From NCBI GenBank assembly GCA_902797105.1, contig CADBRL010000096.1, positions 1-7,192 of the forward strand: DNA of 7,192 nucleotides, written 5' to 3'. Below the pieces are notes generated by a model. That model did no database searches. It saw nothing but the letters and a program-made list of their open reading frames with translations, and was not told the origin of the DNA. The position numbers and the translations under genes are program-made. Of the stretch, positions 1-4,781 are shown piece by piece; positions within the stretch are counted from its first letter, which is position 1, and each line of letters opens with the position of its first letter. The stretch comes from an uncultured Erysipelotrichaceae bacterium. GTDB taxonomy: Bacteria > Bacillota_I > Bacilli_A > RF39 > UBA660.

Positions 1-2
1 AG

Positions 3-143
3 CTTCGCAAACGTATTAAAAATAAAGAATATGAAAGATTAGATGAACAAACAAAACTAAAGCTAATTAAAGACGAAAAATTAGAAGTTCAAGATACTAT
101 CAAAAATCCAATTATAATAAAAGTAATGCTAATTATGAAGTAA
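3..143 (+). pseudogene. DUF1016/YhcG-type nuclease, upstream fragment (frameshifted, 5' end outside window)
   Basis: This reading frame enters from the left edge and encodes 46 residues, starting LRKRIKNKEYERL and containing DTIKNPIIIK, before a TAA at 141-143. From memory, the wording matches the linker before the C-terminal nuclease domain of DUF1016 (YhcG-like) proteins, where 'KNPIIIK' leads within a few residues into 'NYEVISEKVLQKMI'. Here that continuation exists but in the next frame (131 onward). Adding one A to the four-A run at 119-122 restores one continuous frame, reading KNPIIIK-SNANYEVISEK. I therefore read this and the following fragment as one gene broken by a 1-nt deletion. 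Alternatives are a sequencing or assembly error in a homopolymer, or a -1 ribosomal slip (tRNA-Lys could re-pair on AAA at 119-121), although no classical heptamer is present. Confidence 0.6.
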
Positions 144-154
144 TATCAGAAAAA

Positions 155-511
155 GTGTTACAAAAAATGATTATTGAAGACATACCAGCATTTTTAAAAG
201 AACTAGGTAATTCATTTTGTTTTATATCAAATGAATACCCAATTAAAATTGGTTGCAACTATAATTATATTGATTTACTTTTGTATAATTATGAATTTAA
301 CTGTTTTGTAGTGGTAGAATTAAAAGTTACTAAATTAAAAAAAGAACATATAGGTCAAATAGAAGTCTATATGAATTATATAGATAAGAACTTAAAAAAG
401 TCAGCTCAAGACAAAACAATAAGTATTATTCTTTGTAGAAAAGATAATAAATTTATTATGGAATATTGTAGTGATGAAAGGATAAAGGTAAGAGAATATT
501 CTTTGGCATAA
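155..511 (+). CDS. DUF1016/YhcG C-terminal PD-(D/E)xK nuclease domain (3' part of a broken gene)
   Basis: This 118-residue frame carries the catalytic domain of the DUF1016 family (YhcG C-terminal, PDDEXK superfamily), putative DNA endonucleases often found near restriction-modification loci and in variable genomic regions. The active-site pattern is intact: D40 in NYIDLLLY, E55 and K57 in VVVELK, and the RecB-like Q68-x3-Y72 in GQIEVY. The nominal start is GTG at 155 (next in-frame ATG at 167), but there is no Shine-Dalgarno sequence before either. Homology-like residues continue upstream of the GTG to about position 131. This is therefore more likely the tail of a longer, frameshifted protein than an independent gene. 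Full-length relatives are roughly 330-380 residues with an N-terminal domain lying left of this window. Family assignment is confident; whether the product is made is doubtful. Confidence 0.75.
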   Translation: MLQKMIIEDIPAFLKELGNSFCFISNEYPIKIGCNYNYIDLLLYNYEFNCFVVVELKVTKLKKEHIGQIEVYMNYIDKNLKKSAQDKTISIILCRKDNKFIMEYCSDERIKVREYSLA

Positions 512-543
512 AAAAATGTTATGATATACATAACAAATTTTTT
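511..543. terminator. Bidirectional hairpin terminator between convergent genes
   Basis: TGTTATG (517-523) pairs perfectly with CATAACA (529-535) around a 5-nt loop. A6 lies immediately before the stem and T6 at 538-543 after it. On the minus strand the stem is followed directly by U6, so it serves the capA-like gene well. On the plus strand two A residues intervene before the U-tract. The stem is AT-rich and weak, but its place exactly between the two convergent stop codons supports the call. Confidence 0.55.
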
Positions 544-1780
544 AGTTTGCTCTAGATCCGACCGGAGCAATGTTTAAATTTTCTCCCATGGCAGTAAGTA
601 CACCAGTATATTTTTTATAAAGTCTTTCGTAATCTTTTAGGTATCTATCATCCTTCATCATGCTAAATGGTATAACTGTATGCCCATCATGGACTGCAGT
701 AGTTACAGGGTTACCATTATATTTAGTAAATATTAATTCACCGCCAAGATTATCAAAAGTCATTTTTACTTTCTTATCTTTTGTAACAGTTTTAGTTATA
801 TCTAGTGTTGCCATAAATCCAATAAGTTTATTCCAATCACCATTTGTTCCACCATATTGATTTGATATAAAATTACCTAAAGAATACATTACTATTGTAT
901 TACCAATTTTAGTTATTGGTTGAAGTATATGTGGATGGTTACCAATTATAATATCAACTCCAAGACTAGATAAGTATTCTGCTATTTCTTTTTCTTCATC
1001 ATTCGGCATATTTATGTATTCAATACCCCAGTGCATAGCAACAATTAAAACATCAACTTTATCTCTAACAGCTTCAATATCTTTCTTAACTTGTTCTTTA
1101 TCATAAGTATTAAGTAGATAACTTTTTCCTTTCGGAGTACTTAAACCATTAGTTTTAGTTGTGTAAGATAACATTGTATAAGTTATATTGTTTTTTTCTT
1201 TGATTGTAAAGTTATTTCTCATTTCTTCAGAATCATTCATACCATTATAAAGCATATTTGTTGTTTTAAAATATTTTATTGTATTAAGCACGCCTTTTTC
1301 ACCTTTATCTAGTGAGTGATTAGATGCAAGTGATACAGTATTAAAACCTACATCTTGCATAGCATCAACATATGCACTTGGTGTATAAAACATTGGATAA
1401 CCCGAATAAGCAATAGAATCATCACCTGTCGGAGTTTCTTGGTTATAATAAGCTATGTCATAATCTTTAACAATATCTTTAACATATTTAACTGCATCAG
1501 TAAAATCATAAACACCATTTTTATAGTAACTTCTGTAAATTACACTATGAATAAGCCCATCACCAGTTGCTAGTAATTTTAGTTTATAAACTTCATCTTT
1601 AGCTTCTGGTTTTTTGTTATTATTGTTGTTTTTTATAACGTTTCCATCATTAGAACTATTATTATTTCCAAAGAAATGACTATATCCAGTATAGCTTAGA
1701 TAACCAACTAAAGCAACTAGGACAATACTTAAGAAAAATTTTACAATACTTTTTTTAAATCTTTTTTTACGTCTTGCCAT
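542..1780 (-). CDS. CapA family protein (PGA_cap metallophosphatase-like), membrane-anchored
   Basis: This is a 412-residue CapA/PgsA-type protein. The basic N-terminus (MARRKKRFKK) is followed by one membrane segment at about residues 12-32, then an Asn/Ser-rich linker (about 38-57), so the main domain should face outside the membrane. The calcineurin-like/CapA fold runs from about 66 to 325, with the usual metal-site landmarks: G73-D74 in ATGDGLIH, E115 in NQET, N154-H155 in NHSLDKG, H250 in MHWG, H282 and H284 in GNHPHILQP, and YSLGNFIS at 299-306. Family members are linked to poly-gamma-glutamate capsule synthesis, but many are single genes of unknown substrate. No capB or capC lies nearby, so I do not assign capsule production. 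The start follows AAAGGA with 6-nt spacing and lies 2 nt after the HIT gene stop, indicating an operon with translational proximity. Confidence 0.9.
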   Translation of the reverse strand: MARRKKRFKKSIVKFFLSIVLVALVGYLSYTGYSHFFGNNNSSNDGNVIKNNNNNKKPEAKDEVYKLKLLATGDGLIHSVIYRSYYKNGVYDFTDAVKYVKDIVKDYDIAYYNQETPTGDDSIAYSGYPMFYTPSAYVDAMQDVGFNTVSLASNHSLDKGEKGVLNTIKYFKTTNMLYNGMNDSEEMRNNFTIKEKNNITYTMLSYTTKTNGLSTPKGKSYLLNTYDKEQVKKDIEAVRDKVDVLIVAMHWGIEYINMPNDEEKEIAEYLSSLGVDIIIGNHPHILQPITKIGNTIVMYSLGNFISNQYGGTNGDWNKLIGFMATLDITKTVTKDKKVKMTFDNLGGELIFTKYNGNPVTTAVHDGHTVIPFSMMKDDRYLKDYERLYKKYTGVLTAMGENLNIAPVGSRAN

Positions 1781-1782
1781 AT

Positions 1783-2154
1783 TTAATCCTTTAATAAATT
1801 ATATACTTGTTCTTTGTCTAGATTATGCGTTTTGTGCATAAAATCAGGAAGTAAATGCAAATGGATATGTTTAATAACTTGAGCATCACCATAATTAAAT
1901 AACATAGTTAATGCACTTTTATCTAATTTAAACATTAAATTTTTTGTTTCTTTTCTAGCAGCATCAAACATTTTTATTAAAATATCATTTGGAACTTCAT
2001 AAATATCTTCATAATGCTTCTTGGGAATAATCAAAGTATGTCCGTCAGTATCAGGAAATGCATCTAGTATTACCATAATATCTTCATCTTCGTAAAGTAT
2101 TTTTGCATCCACTTCTTTTCTTGCAATTTTGCAAAATAAACAATTATCATTCAT
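1783..2154 (-). CDS. HIT family protein (histidine triad nucleotide hydrolase/transferase-like)
   Basis: This 123-residue histidine-triad protein probably hydrolyses nucleotide phosphoramidates or related adenylylated molecules in the cytoplasm, as HinT/Hit proteins do. Visible motifs are C5-x2-C8 (CLFC, half of a possible zinc site), the strand-turn region DTDGHTLIIPKKHYEDI (35-51), and the active-site triad H96-I-H98-L-H100-LLP. The loop before the triad is NYGDAQVIKH, about two residues shorter between the conserved Gly and first His than in typical Hit/HinT proteins, where the loop reads like NxGxxAGQxVxH. Length is normal for the family. GGTGAT ends 3 nt before the ATG and fits the 3' part of the anti-Shine-Dalgarno pairing. 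It is the first gene of a two-gene operon with the CapA-family gene. Confidence 0.92.
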   Translation of the reverse strand: MNDNCLFCKIARKEVDAKILYEDEDIMVILDAFPDTDGHTLIIPKKHYEDIYEVPNDILIKMFDAARKETKNLMFKLDKSALTMLFNYGDAQVIKHIHLHLLPDFMHKTHNLDKEQVYNLLKD

Positions 2155-2169
2155 AATATCACCAGTATA

Positions 2170-2199
2170 AGTATATCAAATCTTGTGTACTTTTGTAAA
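2170..2199 (-). promoter_or_regulatory. Sigma-A-type promoter for the HIT-capA operon
   Basis: On the minus strand, TTTACA (2199-2194) and TATACT (2175-2170) are separated by 18 bp. A second TATACT follows at 2169-2164. From the upstream -10 box the predicted start is about 2163, at the first base of the GGTGAT ribosome site, leaving a leader of only about 9 nt. The -35 box overlaps a small palindrome, ACTTTTGTAAAGT (2189-2201), which could be an operator but is short. Confidence 0.55.
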
Positions 2200-2234
2200 G
2201 TGATTGCATATACTTAATTAGGAGCGTGATTAAT

Positions 2235-2765
2235 TTGTCTAGTTTTAAAGAAATAGTTACCAAAGCTGTTATTGGCAAAGCAAAGAAAACTAATAGTAAT
2301 TCATTTACTTTAACACCAGAAGAAATACCTAACACTGTTCTAGGCTGTTGGGTTATAAATCATTCATTTAGCGGCATCAAAGGAGCAAATGGTTTAGTTA
2401 ACATTAATGGTAATTTTGATGTAAACGTTTGGTATTCATATGATACTGATAAAAAAACCGCAGTTACAACAAAAAGATTTAGTTATACTGATACAATGAA
2501 TGTTCCACTTAGAAATGATGCTAATATGGATGGTGCTAGTGAAATTATTGTTAGATGTTTAAAACAGCCAACCGTATCAAATGTTAAAATTGAAGATGGA
2601 AATGTTTTACTTGATATTGAAAAAGAAATGGGTGTTGAAATAGTTGGTGATGCTAAAGTTAAAATTAGTGTAGAAGACGATTATGACGATTATGATGAAA
2701 TAATTGATGATGAAGAAGTTGATGAAATTGTAGATAATGTGGATGAAAATTATTTAAATAATTAA
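2235..2765 (+). CDS. cotE: CotE-family outer spore coat morphogenetic protein
   Basis: This 176-residue protein resembles Bacillus CotE, which assembles the outer coat around the forespore, along its whole length. By memory comparison, the N-terminus SSFKEIVTKAVIGKAKK matches the CotE-type SEYREIITKAVVAKGRK. Further matches are LGCWVINH, NGNFDVNVWYSY, RFSYTDTMNVPLR, a C-x-x-QP-like LKQPTVSNVKI, and EMGVEIVGDAKVKISVE. The C-terminus is highly acidic (DDYDDYDEIIDDEEVDE), as in CotE. I chose TTG at 2235 over GTG at 2226. The GTG lies 1 nt from the AGGAG ribosome site (2220-2224), whereas TTG is 10 nt away and gives the family-like MSSFKE start. No terminator follows before the RNA-like region at 2826. 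The divergent upstream gene is the HIT operon. This is evidence of sporulation capacity or ancestry. Confidence 0.88.
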   Translation: MSSFKEIVTKAVIGKAKKTNSNSFTLTPEEIPNTVLGCWVINHSFSGIKGANGLVNINGNFDVNVWYSYDTDKKTAVTTKRFSYTDTMNVPLRNDANMDGASEIIVRCLKQPTVSNVKIEDGNVLLDIEKEMGVEIVGDAKVKISVEDDYDDYDEIIDDEEVDEIVDNVDENYLNN

Positions 2766-2790
2766 AGCAACATAATAAAACAAAGAAATA

Positions 2791-2819
2791 TTGACTTTAT
2801 GTAAATTTTGTTGTATAAC
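2791..2819 (+). promoter_or_regulatory. Strong sigma-A-type promoter for a small RNA
   Basis: TTGACT (2791-2796) and TATAAC (2814-2819) are spaced by exactly 17 bp. This is one of the best sigma-A matches in the window, and it lies in a region with no supported protein start downstream on this strand. The predicted start is about 2826, at the base of the first hairpin of the putative RNA. Confidence 0.65.
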
Positions 2820-2825
2820 TTAGAT

Positions 2826-2920
2826 GTGCTTGAAAGAGTGCTTAAATGTAACCGCTTACGGATGGTGCGGAATACAAATCATCCCGATAGAAAATAAAGG
2901 CTCTGTATGAGCTTTTTTTT
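2826..2920 (+). ncRNA. Candidate structured small RNA (about 95 nt), family not recognised
   Basis: The segment runs from a good promoter to an intrinsic terminator and folds well. First, GTGCTT (2826-2831) pairs with GAGTGC (2836-2841), including G-U wobbles, around a GAAA tetraloop. Second, GGATGGT (2860-2866) pairs with ATCATCC (2878-2884). Third, the loop of that helix carries GCGG (2867-2870), complementary to CCGC at 2852-2855, giving an H-type pseudoknot. Fourth, a terminator hairpin occupies 2896-2920. Positions 2850-2890 contain 20 G/C of 41 bases, far above the AT-rich surroundings, as expected of a structured RNA. I see no SRP RNA GGTCAGG/GGAA loop and no tmRNA, RNase P or riboswitch signature. 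The next gene downstream is convergent, so a cis riboswitch role is unlikely. A 28-codon frame starting ATG at 2824 is open through it but lacks a ribosome site and begins at the predicted transcript start. Confidence 0.55.
2896..2920 (+). terminator. Intrinsic terminator of the small RNA (and possibly cotE)
   Basis: AAAGGCTC (2896-2903) pairs with GAGCTTTT (2909-2916) with one G-U pair and a 5-nt TGTAT loop. The T-tract runs to 2920. Since nothing resembling a terminator follows the cotE stop at 2765, this hairpin probably also ends cotE transcripts. Confidence 0.8.
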
Positions 2921-2949
2921 ATAAGAAAAAGACTTTTTTTGAAGCCTTT
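2921..2949 (-). terminator. Probable terminator of the tandem-HTH gene
   Basis: On the minus strand AAAGGCTT (2949-2942) pairs with AAGTCTTT (2935-2928), with one G-U pair and a six-base CAAAAA loop. The following tail is TTCTTAT, a poor U-tract. The stem begins inside the stop codon of the gene. Position fits; strength is modest. Confidence 0.45.
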
Positions 2950-4651
2950 ATTCTTTTACTAGTGGATTAAAATTATTTATAGCATTTACAAGTTTTGGAT
3001 ATTTAATTACAAAATGAATTGTAGGATTTTCTTCCTTAGAGATAATTACCTCTTTTTTATCAAAAATAGTAATTGATATATTATTAAATGTTAAGTAATT
3101 AGAAATGTTTAATATATAATTATTATTTTTACTTGCAAACTTTTTAGTTTCTTTTAAATGTTTTAGATATGTTTCATAAGAGTACTTTATTTTTTTATCA
3201 TAAAAAGTATTTGATAATGATAAGGAAGAAATATTTTTAGTAAATTCTTCTTTAGATAAAATATAAATTATATCATTAATAGTATTATTTTTTAATAAAG
3301 TATTATATTTATTAAACTCTTCATTTTTATAATTTAATATTTTATTAATATCTTTTTTTGATACTTTGTTATTTTTTAATATTTCATTTAGTAAATCATC
3401 ACTCATTGTAAATAGTGGAAGACTTGATAATATTCTTTTTATATTTCCATCTTTATTTAAGCAATCATCTAAGAATAAATTATAAGATTTACTATTTTCT
3501 TCTTTATATATATTCATTAAGTTATTTGCTTTTTTTAGTAAATTATTTGCTTTAGTTTTATAATAATCTACTTCTTTTTTATTACTAGTTAAAAAATATT
3601 TCCCATCTTTATGATAGTTTTCTATACATTCACCAGCTAAAGCTAAAGTACCTGATACATATGTTAAATTATGATAAATATTTGTATTTATATCTTTAAA
3701 ATAAAATGGATTTATTTGACCAGTCATATAAAGAGGTATCCAACTTTCTAATCCAAGCATCATTTCATTAAATGGTCTATCTAAATTATGAATAATGTTT
3801 AAATGTATTCCTTTTTTTAAAAGACATGCTATACCAAACATCCATTTTTTACTGAAATCTATATCTTTAGCTAAATCTTCTATTGGCATATCACTACACA
3901 TAAATACATCTTCATTATTTTTACTTAGAACTGTACCTTTTAGAAAGTCTAGTTCAGCTTTTTTCATTTCTTCAAGTCCAAAGTAATTCTTTGTTTTGGT
4001 TATATAAAAAGGTACTGATGGTACTTTTAATTCATCAAATTTTATGGCTTTGATATAGTCATTTAAATTAAATTTATCTAAGTTATTTAAAAAAGTTTTT
4101 ATCATGTCATTATTTTTATTTTCTTCTTTATTTATTAAATATTTAAATACTTTTTTATATAAATTTTCTTCATCATTATTAGTTAGTTTTTCTATCTTTT
4201 TTCTATCTATTTCATTAGTGCACTTATTTGTAACATAACTTGCTATTTTATTTGCAAATTCTACCGGTTCACTTGGCTTTATTTTTCCATAACGCATTCT
4301 AGAAATACTAGATGCATCACATAGTGTGTATTTTGACATATCTTTAATATTTATTTTTAAAGTATTTATAAGTTCATTTAAGTTTTTGCTAAAACTCTCA
4401 TAATTAAATTCTGCTTTTTGAAAAACATTTTTAAATTCTTTTTCAATGTCTTCTTCTTTATACTTATTTTCACTAATTTGTTTAATAGCATTGATTATGC
4501 TTTTTAGTTGTTTGCTGTCTATAGCTGGAGTACGCTTTCCACTTCTGTATCTACTTATTACTGCTGGAGAAATATTTGCAAGTTCTGATAAAGTTTTGGA
4601 ACTACAATTAAATTCTTCTAGATATTTGTTTAATAATTCATTAAATTTCAT
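2948..4651 (-). CDS. Large tandem helix-turn-helix regulator-like protein with uncharacterised core domain
   Basis: A 567-residue, probably cytoplasmic DNA-binding protein. Residues about 15-42 (SSKTLSELANISPAVISRYR) form an XRE/Cro-type helix-turn-helix. Residues about 100-126 (NIKDMSKYTLCDASSISRMR, YGKIKP) look like a second, diverged copy with the same closing 'SxISRxRxGK' pattern. A Lys/Asn-rich linker precedes the core (about 210-345), which contains EDVFMCSDMP, FSKKWMFGIACLLKKG, IHLNIIHNLDRPFNEMMLGL and ESWIPLYMTGQINPFY. I recall this wording from uncharacterised HTH proteins of gut Firmicutes but know no assigned function. The rest (about 380-567) is Lys/Asn-rich, with no motif recognised. 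ATG at 4651 is preferred over GTG at 4663, because that GTG lies inside the AGGTGA ribosome site (4665-4660), 8 nt from the ATG. Transcription diverges from the two membrane-protein genes, suggesting it regulates itself and them. Confidence 0.85.
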   Translation of the reverse strand: MKFNELLNKYLEEFNCSSKTLSELANISPAVISRYRSGKRTPAIDSKQLKSIINAIKQISENKYKEEDIEKEFKNVFQKAEFNYESFSKNLNELINTLKINIKDMSKYTLCDASSISRMRYGKIKPSEPVEFANKIASYVTNKCTNEIDRKKIEKLTNNDEENLYKKVFKYLINKEENKNNDMIKTFLNNLDKFNLNDYIKAIKFDELKVPSVPFYITKTKNYFGLEEMKKAELDFLKGTVLSKNNEDVFMCSDMPIEDLAKDIDFSKKWMFGIACLLKKGIHLNIIHNLDRPFNEMMLGLESWIPLYMTGQINPFYFKDINTNIYHNLTYVSGTLALAGECIENYHKDGKYFLTSNKKEVDYYKTKANNLLKKANNLMNIYKEENSKSYNLFLDDCLNKDGNIKRILSSLPLFTMSDDLLNEILKNNKVSKKDINKILNYKNEEFNKYNTLLKNNTINDIIYILSKEEFTKNISSLSLSNTFYDKKIKYSYETYLKHLKETKKFASKNNNYILNISNYLTFNNISITIFDKKEVIISKEENPTIHFVIKYPKLVNAINNFNPLVKE

Positions 4652-4671
4652 AATACAATTCACCTAGAAGT

Positions 4672-4700
4672 ATTATACTATAACTAATGTAAGTTGTCAC
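4672..4700 (-). promoter_or_regulatory. Sigma-A-type promoter of the tandem-HTH gene
   Basis: On the minus strand GTGACA (4700-4695) and a perfect TATAAT (4677-4672) are spaced by 17 bp. The predicted start near 4665 coincides with the first base of the AGGTGA ribosome site, giving a leader of about 14 nt. The -35 box is overlapped by the left arm of the 4690-4728 inverted repeat, so occupancy there would be expected to repress this gene. Confidence 0.7.
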
Positions 4701-4728
4701 TAAAAACAATGTATTACATGACAACTTA
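4690..4728. promoter_or_regulatory. Inverted repeat, candidate operator between divergent promoters
   Basis: TAAGTTGTCA (4690-4699) and TGACAACTTA (4719-4728) are perfect 10-bp inverted copies separated by 19 bp. The left arm overlaps the -35 box of the HTH gene and the right arm ends 1 bp before the -35 of the membrane-protein genes. Arm centres are about 29 bp apart, close to three helical turns, so two protein units could sit on the same DNA face. An 11-bp palindrome, ATGTATTACAT (4709-4719), lies between the arms. The obvious candidate ligand is the tandem-HTH protein encoded alongside; this is inference. Confidence 0.6.
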
Positions 4729-4729
4729 A

Positions 4730-4758
4730 TTGTTATATTGAATTAATTAAATTATAAT
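4730..4758 (+). promoter_or_regulatory. Sigma-A-type promoter of the membrane-protein gene pair
   Basis: TTGTTA (4730-4735) and a perfect TATAAT (4753-4758) are spaced by 17 bp. The predicted start is near 4765, leaving about 17 nt before the ATG at 4782. The -35 box is adjacent to the right arm of the inverted repeat, so the same factor could act here as repressor or activator. Confidence 0.65.
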
Positions 4759-4781
4759 ATTAGTAGAAAAGAGGTATGTAT

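Noticed and set aside
660..860. 66-codon plus-strand frame inside the CapA-family gene
   Set aside because: Antisense shadow of a well-supported gene; no ribosome site or recognisable domain.
1355..1573. 72-codon plus-strand frame inside the CapA-family gene
   Set aside because: Antisense shadow; composition reflects the opposite-strand codons, with no independent evidence.
2226..2234. GTG at 2226 as the cotE-family start
   Set aside because: Only 1 nt from the AGGAG site and adds three residues not seen in CotE; TTG at 2235 fits better.
2824..2910. A 28-codon open frame starting ATG, with three Cys and one Trp, ending TGA inside the terminator hairpin
   Set aside because: It has no ribosome site, its ATG overlaps the predicted transcription start, and the same bases form extensive RNA structure. 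Kept only as an alternative explanation for the small RNA.
2766..2947. SRP RNA, tmRNA, tRNA or a riboswitch in the cotE-HTH gap
   Set aside because: No GGTCAGG/GGAA SRP loop, no tRNA arms or CCA end, no riboswitch consensus, and no downstream co-directional gene to control.
3795..3986. 63-codon plus-strand frame within the tandem-HTH gene
   Set aside because: Antisense shadow of the conserved core domain; no start signal.
4652..4663. GTG at 4663 as start of the tandem-HTH gene
   Set aside because: The GTG is part of the AGGTGA ribosome site itself; ATG at 4651 is properly spaced.
4446..4667. 73-codon plus-strand frame opposite the HTH N-terminus
   Set aside because: Its hydrophobic residues are what an antisense reading of Lys/Asn/Glu-rich codons gives; no promoter or ribosome site.
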